The notes: generated by a model from the sequence alone, not told the origin. DNA of 38,782 nucleotides from Nocardia alba NBRC 108234 (GCF_001612665.1 NZ_BDAX01000048.1:1-38782); one strand, 5' to 3'; counted from the stretch's first letter, positions 30,434 to 38,651 are shown. Translations and numbers: made by a program.

Positions 30434-32208
30434 TGTTCCGACGCAAACCCACCGAAGAAGTCGACTTGCTGCTCACCGCGCAGCTGCCCGACCGGATCGA
30501 AGCCGCCCACGACCGTCTCGCCCACCAGCACGACCCGGCACTGCTAGCCGCACTGTCCGAGCGCGAGCTGCGCGATGAGCGTTCGGTCGCCGAAGCTGTG
30601 CGCGAGCACGACCGCCACGAACGCCTCGCCCAGGTCGCATCCACACAGTCGATCGCGGGCGATATGCGCCGTGCGCAGGAAGCACTGATCCGGGCCGAGG
30701 CCGATGACCTGGTCACCGCCCGTCGCGCGCTCGCCGAGCAGCGACGCCAAGGCAGCGCCCACGCGCAGGTGGCCGACCTGTTCCGCAAGAAGACCTGGTC
30801 CGAGCGGGCGCTGGCGGGAGTGGTTATCGGCGCGATGCTCTACAGCGCGGTCAACGTCCAGCACAACCTTGCCCCCGGCGGTCCGAGCGAACCGCTGTAC
30901 TGGGCGAGCTACCTGCTCGAAGCGTTCATCTCCACCGTGCTGGTCGCGTTCATGGTCAACAGCGCGTCGGTGGCGCGGTGGCGAGTCACCGACAGCGAGG
31001 CCACGATCCGCTGGATCGAGGGCACGTTGCTGGCGATGAGTATCGGGCTCAACGTCTACCCCTACGTCGGCAAGGGCGACGTCTACAACACCGTGGTGCA
31101 CGCGGTAGCGCCGGTGATGGTCGGCGTCGCGTTGTTCGCCCACACCGCCATCATGCGGCGGTACGGGCTCGCGATCGAGCGGGCAGTCGATGCCGCCGAT
31201 GCAGCCGGTGACGACATCGCCGAGCGGATGTCCGCGCTCACGAGCACCGCGCACTTCGCCATCAGCACCCGCGCCGAGGCGTCCGCACTTGGCGCCCCCG
31301 AACCCCGCACCGAGGTCCCCGCGCCCCGCACTTCCGTCACCGACATCGCCGAAGTGCTGGACGAAGTGCGGGCCGCTGATGCGGATTCGACGGTCGACCG
31401 CACTTCCGTCGAGCCTGCACTCGCGTCCGCACTTGTGCCCGCACCGCACTCCGCTGGTGCGGGAAGTGCGGACCCCGCACCAGCCGAAAGTGCGGCCGCA
31501 CTCGCCGCCGTCGAGGTCGCGGTCGACACCGTCGAGGCGCCGACCGCAAGCACCGATGACGGCGAAGTGCGCGTCACCGACGAGCACGATCACCAGGTCA
31601 CCGAGCCCGCACCAGCCCCGAAGCTCCCTGTCCGCACCAGCGATGACACCGTGCCCAACGCGCAGTCCGAAGAGCCGTTCGCGGAGATGTTCGCCCGGCT
31701 GCGCGGTGACGAGCGAACCGCCGCGTCGATCGAGCAGAGCCCGACCGATGCTGACGCCGACGACCTCGCACCGGCGGTAAGTGCGGACCCGGTGCGGGCT
31801 GCCCGCACTTCGGCCCCACGCCCCACACCTGCCGCCCGCACCACAGCGAGCGCCCGCACTACGGCGACGGGAAGTGCGGACCGTGTGCCCGCACTTCCGA
31901 CACCGGTAGCGACCGCGCTCGCGCTCGACCCGTCGACAAGTGCGGGCGACGCGGCCGAACTGTGGACCGCGCTCGCGGAGCAAGTGCGGGCGCACAACGT
32001 CGGCCGGCGCTTGCCGCTCGGCACTGTCGCGCAAGTGCTGGAGATGCTCGCTGCCGACGCCACGGTCAACGCGGTGCACTCGGCGACCAAGGTTCACCGC
32101 ACCACCATCGAGCGCATCCGCGACACCGGGGCGCGAGTCCGGGCGGCCGCCGACACCACCGGTGGGGGTGGGCGGGTGATCGAGCTGCGCAAGCCGCAAC
32201 AGCAGTAG
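30430..32208 (+). CDS. Four-helix membrane protein with long linker and C-terminal HTH
   Basis: A 592-aa protein. Residues 1-120 are charged coiled coil (LSERELRDERSVAEAVREHD). Four hydrophobic helices follow at about 128-145, 157-177, 198-213 and 221-241 (e.g. LLEAFISTVLVAFMV; VVHAVAPVMVGVALFAH), similar to DUF2637/SpdB-like proteins of actinobacterial plasmids. Residues about 270-520 are a low-complexity Ala/Pro/Thr linker. Residues about 525-575 form an HTH-like domain (GTVAQVLEMLAADATVNAVH, SATKVHRTTIERIRDTG). The linker-coding DNA holds the AAGTGCGG array. GGAAGGAA precedes the ATG. The inferred role is a membrane-anchored DNA-binding factor in stability or transfer. Confidence 0.75.
   Translation: MMFRRKPTEEVDLLLTAQLPDRIEAAHDRLAHQHDPALLAALSERELRDERSVAEAVREHDRHERLAQVASTQSIAGDMRRAQEALIRAEADDLVTARRALAEQRRQGSAHAQVADLFRKKTWSERALAGVVIGAMLYSAVNVQHNLAPGGPSEPLYWASYLLEAFISTVLVAFMVNSASVARWRVTDSEATIRWIEGTLLAMSIGLNVYPYVGKGDVYNTVVHAVAPVMVGVALFAHTAIMRRYGLAIERAVDAADAAGDDIAERMSALTSTAHFAISTRAEASALGAPEPRTEVPAPRTSVTDIAEVLDEVRAADADSTVDRTSVEPALASALVPAPHSAGAGSADPAPAESAAALAAVEVAVDTVEAPTASTDDGEVRVTDEHDHQVTEPAPAPKLPVRTSDDTVPNAQSEEPFAEMFARLRGDERTAASIEQSPTDADADDLAPAVSADPVRAARTSAPRPTPAARTTASARTTATGSADRVPALPTPVATALALDPSTSAGDAAELWTALAEQVRAHNVGRRLPLGTVAQVLEMLAADATVNAVHSATKVHRTTIERIRDTGARVRAAADTTGGGGRVIELRKPQQQ
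31283..31989. repeat. AAGTGCGG array, 13 perfect copies in both orientations
   Basis: AAGTGCGG starts at 31364, 31464, 31488, 31779, 31872, 31938 and 31982. Its complement CCGCACTT starts at 31283, 31326, 31398, 31427, 31803 and 31889. Seven-of-eight variants lie between them, for example at 31444, 31496, 31565 and 31854. The copies fall in two reading frames per orientation and encode different tripeptides (EVR/QVR, SAD/SAG, SAL/PAL, RTS), so the DNA word rather than the protein is conserved. It is probably a protein-binding array. Confidence 0.9.
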
Positions 32209-32222
32209 ATCCCCCCGATCAA

Positions 32223-32267
32223 CGCGACAGGGCCCTGGCGGGTCGTATCCGCCAGGGCCCTGTCGCG
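32223..32267. terminator. Strong bidirectional terminator
   Basis: A 19-bp perfect stem (32223-32241 with 32249-32267) with a 7-nt loop lies between the convergent genes ending at 32208 and 32293. Confidence 0.85.
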
Positions 32268-32292
32268 TCCGAACACTACTCGGGAGCGGTGC

Positions 32293-32526
32293 TCACCTCG
32301 CTCCCGCAGTGGCGTTGAGCGCGAGCGTGGCATGGATCTGCGCTTGCGCCTGGACCGCCCGTAGCCTCTCCCACATCACACGGTCGGCTGACTCGCGGCC
32401 GCTGCCCGCGTACTGACCAGCCCAACCACTTTCAGGCACATCACCCGACACCTCCAACGCCACCTTCAACATCCTGTACGCCTCATTCGCGAGCTCATCA
32501 GCACGCGAAGCATGTGACCCATCCAT
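32293..32526 (-). CDS. Small helical hypothetical protein, 77 aa
   Basis: A soluble helical protein (HASRADELANEAYRMLKVAL; RLRAVQAQAQIHATLALNA). No family recognised. The ATG at 32526 has TAGCGT (32539-32534) 7 nt upstream, indicating a leaderless start. It is divergent from the mobilization genes. Confidence 0.6.
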   Translation of the reverse strand: MDGSHASRADELANEAYRMLKVALEVSGDVPESGWAGQYAGSGRESADRVMWERLRAVQAQAQIHATLALNATAGAR

Positions 32527-32652
32527 GCCCGAAACGCTAGAACCCACACAACTCAACCACGCTGAAAACCATCTGTGTTGCAGCCCGACACACAACGCGA
32601 CACACCACCTACAGAACCGCTACTATTGAAGCTATCCCGACGGAGCAAGTTA

Positions 32653-32715
32653 ACAGATACGGGCCCGTATCTGTGCTCACCCTTTCGGGGTGAGGTCACC
32701 ACCCAGACGGGGTGG
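32653..32715. other. Candidate oriT: three consecutive inverted repeats
   Basis: A 22-bp perfect palindrome (32653-32674) is followed by a 7-bp hairpin (32676-32682 with 32688-32694) and a 6-bp hairpin (32699-32704 with 32710-32715). The region is directly upstream of mobC and the relaxase, the usual place for a transfer origin. The nick site cannot be assigned from the sequence. The hairpins could also regulate mobC. Confidence 0.5.
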
Positions 32716-32764
32716 GCGCTGCGCTGGGCTGTCGGCGGGGGCCGGACGAGGGAGGTGGTTGCGG

Positions 32765-33286
32765 GTGAGCACGGAGGTCGCGGCGGAGCCGACGGAGACG
32801 GGCGAGCGCCGCTCGCAAGAGATCACGCGTGAGCGTTCGCGTCGTCGGCGTTCCAACATCGACACAGCGGAAGGGCGCCGGATCGTGAAGGTTCGGTTGA
32901 CCGATGCCGAGTACGCGAAGGTGGCCGAGGCGGCCGAGGAAGCGTCGATGACGGTGCCCCGGTATCTCGGTGAGTGCGCGGTCAATCCAGTCGCCCCCGC
33001 GAGGACCAAGTCGGGCAAGCCGCGGGCGTGGTTGACGTGGCCGAAGCGTCAAGCGCTCGCGGCGTTGGTGCTTTCGGCGACCGAGGCGTTGGACATGATC
33101 CGGTTGCAGCACCTGTCGAAGATCGGGTCGAACCTCAACCAGCTCACCCGCGTCGCGAACAGCAACGGGGTGATCTCCTCCGACGAGATCGGCGAGGTGC
33201 TCGACGACGTGCGGGAGCTGATCGACGAGCTGCGCGAGCGCGCGACGGAGTTGCAGCAGCTGGCGCGCGACACCACGCGCCGGTGA
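32765..33286 (+). CDS. mobC: MobC-like relaxosome accessory protein
   Basis: A 173-aa protein. After a basic N-terminus (TRERSRRRRSN) it shows VRLTDAEYAKVAEAAEEASM and VPRYLGECAV, an RHH-like DNA-binding start. It then has HLSKIGSNLNQLTRVANSNG, the GxNLNQ element typical of MobC proteins, and a helical C-terminus. MobC binds oriT and helps the relaxase open and nick the strand. The GTG at 32765 has GGAGG (32751-32755) at good distance. The relaxase ATG follows the stop by 10 nt. Confidence 0.85.
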   Translation: MSTEVAAEPTETGERRSQEITRERSRRRRSNIDTAEGRRIVKVRLTDAEYAKVAEAAEEASMTVPRYLGECAVNPVAPARTKSGKPRAWLTWPKRQALAALVLSATEALDMIRLQHLSKIGSNLNQLTRVANSNGVISSDEIGEVLDDVRELIDELRERATELQQLARDTTRR

Positions 33287-33296
33287 GGGCGGGCCG

Positions 33297-35984
33297 ATGA
33301 TTCCGAAGGTGAGCCGCGGGCAGAAGGTCGGCGGGCTGATGGTCTACCTGCTCGGCGAGGGCGACCACAACGAGCACAAGGACCGACACATCATCGCGGG
33401 CTCGCCCACGGTGATGCGCGAGGTATGGCTCGACCACTTCGACGGCGCGGAGGCCAAGCGGCCCTCGCGTGACACCGCGCTCGCGGTCGCCCACGAGATC
33501 GACATCCCACGCAAGCTCTACGGCACCCAGGCGAGGATGAAGGCCAAGGCCGCCACCGCCGCGCGCGGCAAGGGCGTCGATGTCATCGAGCGCCCGGACA
33601 AGGGCGAGGCGGGCGTGATGCGCGACGCCCCGGTCTGGCATTGCGTGCTGTCGCTGGAGCCGGGGGAGTCGCTGACCGACGAGCAGTGGTCGACGGTCGT
33701 GCACGACTTCATGACCGAGATGGGCTTCAACGCCTCACCGGATGCCAAGCGCGCGCAGGCGCGATGGGCGGCGGTACGGCACGGGTTGTCCGGTGAGCTC
33801 GGCGACGGCCAGGACCACGTCCACATCGCCGCCACCCTCATTCGCGACGACGGGTCGCGGGTGTCGACCTACGACTACGGGCTGGGCAAGGCCAAAGGAG
33901 ATTGGCCGCGCTCGCAGGAAGTCTGCAACCTTCTCGAACACCGGCATGGGCTGAAGGTGCTCGCCTCCCGCGAGCAAGGTGGTGCGCTCTCCGGTGACAG
34001 TCGGGCGGAGTACGAGCGCACCCAGTCCGGGCGCACCCCGGAGTCGGAGCGGGATCGTCTGCGTCGATTGGTGCGCACGGCAGCAGTCGGCGCCGAGAGC
34101 GAGAGCGATTTCGTGACCGCGCTGCGTGAGTCCGGGGCTTCGGTGGCACCGCGTTGGGCGGCCGGCGGGCAGAACGAGGTGACCGGCTACAAGGTGCGGT
34201 TGCTGCGCGAGGGCGCTGAGGCCGGGCCGTGGCTCGGTGGCGGAACGCTCGCCAAGGACTTGACCCTGACCGCGCTGCGCGAGCAGCAGTGGGCCGACAC
34301 CGAGCAGGGTCGCGCCGACGCGCGCGCGGTGTGGAAGAACAAGGCAGCCGCGCCGAACGGGCCGGGCCGGTCTCGGACACGGTCTCGTGGGCCGCAGAGT
34401 CAGGCCGAGCTGTGGCAGCAAGCTGCCGTCGAGTTCGGCGATTGGCAGCAGCACCTGGCCGAGATCCCGCGCGAGGATCGCGCGCGGTGGGCGTGGGTCG
34501 CGGGCCAAGCGGCGGGAGCGTTCTCGGCGTGGAGCGAGCAGCTCGAAGGCGAGACACCGGGCGCGCTGGCGGCCGCAGCGAAGGAGTTGACCCGGTCGGC
34601 GCAGGCGCAGGACAGGCGGCGTCGGTATCGGCCGACGGCGAAAGACCGTCCCATCGGGGACCTGACCAAGCTGCTGCTGTCGACGACACCGCTCGACGCG
34701 GGCACGCGCCTGCCCCGTCGCCCGGACCGCTATCAGGGCCGAGACGCCGCCGTCGCGACAGTCGCTGTGGCGCTTCTGGCCCTGTTGTTGATCCTGCTGC
34801 TCGCCGCGATCGCGGCGCTGCTTGAGGTCGCTCGCGCGCATCGGCACCGTGGTGAGCTCTCCCGCGCTCTGGCCGTCGAAGGCGTGACCGGACAGCATCT
34901 GCTTCCGGTGCGTGAGCGGTGGGAACAGTCGCTGGAGCAGCGGCGCTACCAGTGGGACCGCGACGCCGCCCAGGTGTTTTCCGCGATCGCGATCCGGGCG
35001 GCCGAGCGTCGCGGCGAACCACAGACCGAAGTCGAAGCGAAGACCCCGCCGCCCCCGAAGTCGAAGGGCTCCAAAGTCGCGGCCGCGCAGGGCCCGCTGA
35101 CCCCGCCGCCAGCGAAGGCGCCGAAACGAACGGCCGAGCCGGAACAGCGGGGACCGTTCTACGTCGAACTGACTGCGGAGGAAAAGGCCCGAGTTCGCAC
35201 GATCGCGGTCGCCACCGTCGCCATCGCGGACAGGGATCTGAAGCCCCGCGCTCTCAACGACGAGACCCTGGAGCGCGAGCTCGACCAGCTGCGCACCGAG
35301 GTCGAGCTGCTGACCCGCGACCTGGATGCGCGCCGCGACGAAGGCCCGCACACCCGCAAGGCCAAGGACGACATCGCTGTCGCGCGCAGCAAAGCCGCAC
35401 TGATCGAGGCCGCACGCGAGGCCGACGAGCAGGCCGAGAAGCTGCGTCGGGAGAAGGAGAGACAGGACTGGTCGCTGCAGAAGCTGCAGCAGGATCTCGA
35501 CGGCACCCCGCGCCGGAAGTTCCTGGCCCGCCAGCAGTTGGAGAAGGACATCGCAGCTTCTCGCAACACGATCGCGGAGCTGACCCCGCAAGCCGCGACC
35601 GCGAGTGCGGCGGCGGCCGCCGCCGCCGAGGCGACCGGGTCGCCGCGCGAGGAGTGGCACGGGATCGAAGCAACCGCCGATCCTCGACGCGAAGCGCAGC
35701 TCCTGGCCCAGGCCCAGCGGAACGACAAGCGGGAGTTCGACGCGGACACCGGCTACTTGCAGCGGTATCTGCGGACCAACCTCGACAAGCTCGAAACCGA
35801 GCACACGCGCCGGTCCGAACTCACCCCGCAGCAGCGCACCGCCGAGCAGGCCCGGCGCGCGCAAGAACGCAAGAACCCGACGAGGCCGCGCTCGACGAAG
35901 TCGCCGTCGACCGGGCCCGAGACGTACCGCGGGCATCTCCCACCCGATCTCGGTCCGGCACGCGGAGGCGGGCCTGAGCTGTAG
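33297..35984 (+). CDS. Relaxase (MobA/VirD2-type) with internal transmembrane segment
   Basis: An 895-aa relaxase that would nick oriT and pilot the transferred strand. The N-terminal domain starts MIPKVSRGQKVGGLMVYLLG (candidate catalytic Tyr17), followed by WHCVLSLEPGESLTDEQWST, RWAAVRHGLSGELGDGQDHV and the metal-binding HVHIAATLIRDDG, matching the actinobacterial relaxase/mobilization nuclease pattern. Residues about 482-515 form a long hydrophobic segment (VATVAVALLALLLILLLAAI). The C-terminal 300 residues are charged coiled coil (e.g. LERELDQLRTEVELLTRDLD) ending in a basic tail. The membrane segment between nuclease and coiled coil is unusual for a relaxase. It is co-transcribed with mobC. 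Confidence 0.85.
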   Translation: MIPKVSRGQKVGGLMVYLLGEGDHNEHKDRHIIAGSPTVMREVWLDHFDGAEAKRPSRDTALAVAHEIDIPRKLYGTQARMKAKAATAARGKGVDVIERPDKGEAGVMRDAPVWHCVLSLEPGESLTDEQWSTVVHDFMTEMGFNASPDAKRAQARWAAVRHGLSGELGDGQDHVHIAATLIRDDGSRVSTYDYGLGKAKGDWPRSQEVCNLLEHRHGLKVLASREQGGALSGDSRAEYERTQSGRTPESERDRLRRLVRTAAVGAESESDFVTALRESGASVAPRWAAGGQNEVTGYKVRLLREGAEAGPWLGGGTLAKDLTLTALREQQWADTEQGRADARAVWKNKAAAPNGPGRSRTRSRGPQSQAELWQQAAVEFGDWQQHLAEIPREDRARWAWVAGQAAGAFSAWSEQLEGETPGALAAAAKELTRSAQAQDRRRRYRPTAKDRPIGDLTKLLLSTTPLDAGTRLPRRPDRYQGRDAAVATVAVALLALLLILLLAAIAALLEVARAHRHRGELSRALAVEGVTGQHLLPVRERWEQSLEQRRYQWDRDAAQVFSAIAIRAAERRGEPQTEVEAKTPPPPKSKGSKVAAAQGPLTPPPAKAPKRTAEPEQRGPFYVELTAEEKARVRTIAVATVAIADRDLKPRALNDETLERELDQLRTEVELLTRDLDARRDEGPHTRKAKDDIAVARSKAALIEAAREADEQAEKLRREKERQDWSLQKLQQDLDGTPRRKFLARQQLEKDIAASRNTIAELTPQAATASAAAAAAAEATGSPREEWHGIEATADPRREAQLLAQAQRNDKREFDADTGYLQRYLRTNLDKLETEHTRRSELTPQQRTAEQARRAQERKNPTRPRSTKSPSTGPETYRGHLPPDLGPARGGGPEL

Positions 35985-36128
35985 TTCGGGTGCGGTCGCT
36001 GAGTCCCAGCGCGGCCGGCCTGGCACACGAGCTGCCGCGCCTGCTTCGCACGCTTGCCCCCACAGCCACCGGCCACGTCAGCGATCCGGGTCGGGTACTC
36101 GTCCGGAAGAACTGCGTGGACGTCGGTA

Positions 36129-36689
36129 TCAGCGGATATGGCGTAGCCACCCGGTGAGCCCGATGATCGCGGAGTAGACCGGGGCGTTGGCGTTGGTGTC
36201 GGAGAGTTCGTCGTTGTCGAGCATCTCCTTCACCCGGTTGAGCACCTGCGCGATCGAGCGTGGGGAAGACAGCACTTTGTCCACGGCCGCGCGGTACTCC
36301 GCCGCGACCGAGGGCAGCTTCGGGGGCGGACTCGGCACCGTTTTCGAGTTGCTTCCGGCGTGGAATGCCTGCCACATCTCACCGAGTATCGGTGCCATCG
36401 CCCGGCGTTCGTTCTCGGTGGCGGCGATGCCCTGGGTGCGCCAGCGGTGCGCGATCACGCGCATCAGCAGTGCGGTGGATTCGGGGTCGTCGAGCATTCG
36501 TTCGATCTGGCGCTGCGGGGAGATCCGCTCGCTGCGCACGACTTCGCGTTCGACGACGACGGTATCGATGCGCGCACCGGCCTCGAACGCGCGTTTGCGG
36601 CAGTCATCCGAGCACCACATCCGAGGGCGGCCGCGGCCGCTGTAGGTGACGAGCGTGCCGCATTGCGTGCAGGGCCGGGGCGGGTGCAT
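36129..36689 (-). CDS. Zinc-finger protein, 186 aa
   Basis: The N-terminus has CTQCGTLVTYSGRGRPRMWC followed by SDDCRKRAFE, a CxxC…CxxxC zinc site like those of small plasmid and phage DNA-binding proteins. The rest is helical (ESTALLMRVIAHRWRTQGIA; SPRSIAQVLNRVKEMLDN). No named family. TAGGCT (36701-36696) lies 6 nt before the ATG at 36689, so the mRNA is probably leaderless. The gene faces the relaxase gene convergently. Confidence 0.7.
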   Translation of the reverse strand: MHPPRPCTQCGTLVTYSGRGRPRMWCSDDCRKRAFEAGARIDTVVVEREVVRSERISPQRQIERMLDDPESTALLMRVIAHRWRTQGIAATENERRAMAPILGEMWQAFHAGSNSKTVPSPPPKLPSVAAEYRAAVDKVLSSPRSIAQVLNRVKEMLDNDELSDTNANAPVYSAIIGLTGWLRHIR

Positions 36690-37177
36690 TCGCCCAGCCT
36701 ATGACTTTATTCGGACGAAAACCCTGCTGGGACTTCACGAAGTGCAGGAGGTGTGTCCGCGATTCGGACACTTAATTCAGGACGAAAACCCTGGTCGACA
36801 CTGATGGTGGAAGAGGTGTGCCCCCGGGATGCAAGAGGTGTGCTTGAGAACTGAGGGTGTGGAGGTGGGTGTTCAGTACAGGTGTAGTGGCGAAGTCGAT
36901 ATGTCGCTGGCGCGTGAGTGGCGAAGTCCAGGTGTAGAGGGCGAGTGGCAGTGAGTGGCGTGGGCTTTCACGGTGCTGGGAGGTGAGACGCGGGGGCAGC
37001 CACGCTGTCGCTCGCGCCGATCTCGCCACCTGTACTCGGCTGGTTCGCTCGCGGGCGCGGCCGCGCTGTCCGAGATGCCAGATGTCTGCATGCTGGGCGG
37101 TTTTCGTGTGCTCACGTAGATGATGCGAGAGGGTGCGGAGAACTCGTGATGTCGTTGGGGTGCTGCATCATTCGCCC
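36690..37177. repeat. Intergenic region with several short direct repeats
   Basis: No supported gene in 488 nt. Repeats include GGACGAAAACCCTG (36713-36726, 36780-36793), GAGGTGTG (36748, 36813, 36835; the last two 22 nt apart), CAGGTGTAG (36879, 36929) and GTGGCGAAGTC (36887, 36918), plus a 7-bp inverted repeat (36753-36759 with 36765-36771). Iteron-like; a second origin or regulatory region is possible. Confidence 0.55.
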
Positions 37178-37984
37178 ATGACTGAAATAGACCGCGGTGG
37201 GGCGATCTGGTGCGAGGACGACTACCGGCGACTGTTCGAGGCGTTGGCCAGCGAGCTGCCCGACGACGAGGTCGCCGACTCCATCGGCCGCAGCTCGCGG
37301 GCGCTGGCGAAGCGGGCGCACATGCTGGTGTGTGAAGCGACCGGCGTGATGAAGGCCCTGGGGTTCCTCCGCCGGATCGCGACACAACCGGGGTTCGAGT
37401 GGGAGCCGTTCATCGTCGAGGCCCACCAACGGACCGGGATCCCGTACTGGTCGACCGCTGACGATCGCGCGTTGATCGAGGCATGGGCGGCCGAGGACTG
37501 CCCGCGGATGCCGTACTGGTGTGAGCGGTTCGGGGTGCGCGAGGATGCGGTCGCGCGGCGTTGCCTGGTCCTGGGGCTGACGAACAGCCGAGTTGAGGTG
37601 GTCGACCGGTTCGGCGCCAGCCCCGGCGGGGTGCTGCACCACCAGGCTGTCCTGGCCCGCGACAAGGCCGGTGCCGCAGTCTGGACGCTGGTGATCACCG
37701 CTGTCGGCGGGCAGGTCGTGCACCTGTCGCTGCACCCGAGCTGGGAGGCCTCGCTGCTGGCCGGCCGCGGACTCACCGCCGAAGATCTCGACGAGCCGCC
37801 AGCTCGGTGGACTATCGCGGTGCGGGTGACCGGCGAAGGGCCGGTGCGGTTCACGATCTCCGACGAGTGGGGCCGCTGGCCAGAAACCGACCCCACCGAC
37901 CTCCCCTGGTCGCCACCCCTGGTGACCGCGGTCGAGGCTGGTGGTGAGAAGCGGGCACGGTGGTGGCAACGCAGCCGCACCTGA
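37178..37984 (+). CDS. Hypothetical protein with SANT/Myb-like N-terminus
   Basis: A 268-aa protein. Residues about 8-50 (WCEDDYRRLFEALASELPDD, then EVADSIGRSSRALAKRAHML) and 100-145 (STADDRALIEAWAAEDCPRM, then REDAVARRCLVLGL) look like two HTH modules of the SANT/Myb type, where a W/D-rich helix is followed by a 'xxIGRSxxAxxxR' helix. The C-terminal part is a mixed beta domain. DNA binding is likely and the target unknown. The ATG at 37178 is chosen because the frame upstream is not coding-like. Confidence 0.65.
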   Translation: MTEIDRGGAIWCEDDYRRLFEALASELPDDEVADSIGRSSRALAKRAHMLVCEATGVMKALGFLRRIATQPGFEWEPFIVEAHQRTGIPYWSTADDRALIEAWAAEDCPRMPYWCERFGVREDAVARRCLVLGLTNSRVEVVDRFGASPGGVLHHQAVLARDKAGAAVWTLVITAVGGQVVHLSLHPSWEASLLAGRGLTAEDLDEPPARWTIAVRVTGEGPVRFTISDEWGRWPETDPTDLPWSPPLVTAVEAGGEKRARWWQRSRT

Positions 37985-37996
37985 AGATGAGCTGCA

Positions 37997-38275
37997 TCAC
38001 TCCGGCAGTGCGGCGGCGGCCAGGATCGCCTTGGCCACGGCGACGCGATGTTCCTGAGTCCACTTGAACGGATCCTCGAGGCGTTCTCGAACGAACCCTT
38101 CGTGCGGGTGAAGGTCGTTCGGCAGGGCCGCACTCGCGAGTGCAGCGCGCAGCTGCTTCGTGCTGGTCTCGCTCAGCCAGCGCAGCGCCGCATCGACAGC
38201 TGCCTCACCCGCAGGATCCGGATTGACCACGCGCCGAGCGTATCCGCTCTCGACGCGACCAAGAGCACTGAGCAC
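37997..38275 (-). CDS. Small hypothetical protein, 92 aa
   Basis: A helical soluble protein (AVDAALRWLSETSTKQLRAA; RERLEDPFKWTQEHRVAVAK). The start is probably GTG at 38275; the ribosome site is weak. It is downstream of the 109-aa gene by 46 nt and likely in its operon. It converges on the 268-aa gene with a 12-nt gap. Confidence 0.55.
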   Translation of the reverse strand: MLSALGRVESGYARRVVNPDPAGEAAVDAALRWLSETSTKQLRAALASAALPNDLHPHEGFVRERLEDPFKWTQEHRVAVAKAILAAAALPE

Positions 38276-38321
38276 GTCTCGATGCGGGCGGGAGGTCGAA
38301 GTAGCCGATCGGCCGGGAGGA

Positions 38322-38651
38322 TCAGGTTCCTCGCGTGTAGTCCTGGTGCCACTGCTCGAGAACCGACAGCGGCCAGTAGAGGCGGTACAGGATGCGATGC
38401 GGGGCCGGGAAGGGCGCCTTCTTCGGCCCGCCGCGCGCCATCCATCCCGTGACGGTGCGCGAGGGGATTCCGGTGATGGCCTCAACCCCGGCGATGTCGA
38501 CCCACACATCCCCGTCTGCCAGCTCCGGCAGACCGAGCAGACGCCCGGCGGGGGGCTGATCGCCCTCGGCGCGGGCCTGGCGGATCTGCGCGGAGCGATC
38601 CGCCAGGTCGAGGTCTTCGACCGGGCGTGTTCGGGTCGGGTCGACCGGCAT
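38322..38651 (-). CDS. Small HTH-like protein, 109 aa
   Basis: A flexible charged N-terminus is followed by VWVDIAGVEAITGIPSRTVT, then WMARGGPKKAPFPAPHRIL and YRLYWPLSVLEQW, the layout of an excisionase/AlpA-like winged HTH (helix, turn, recognition helix, wing). It is divergent from the methyltransferase operon if the molecule is circular and may control it through the repeats at the junction. Confidence 0.6.
   Translation of the reverse strand: MPVDPTRTRPVEDLDLADRSAQIRQARAEGDQPPAGRLLGLPELADGDVWVDIAGVEAITGIPSRTVTGWMARGGPKKAPFPAPHRILYRLYWPLSVLEQWHQDYTRGT

Noticed and set aside
31283..31989. The repeat array as a CRISPR
   Set aside because: Units are 8 bp in both orientations with irregular spacing inside a gene, and no cas genes are present.
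31283..31989. The AAGTGCGG copies as a simple product of a repeated peptide
   Set aside because: The copies fall in different frames and orientations and give unlike residues, so peptide repetition cannot explain them.
30544..32199. Minus-strand open frame opposite the membrane-protein gene
   Set aside because: It lacks hydrophobic or domain structure, and the plus frame has four clear membrane helices and an ATGA-coupled start.
36772..37029. Minus-strand 85-codon open frame in the repeat-rich gap
   Set aside because: Composition is low-complexity and follows the DNA repeats; no ribosome site or -10 box is visible.
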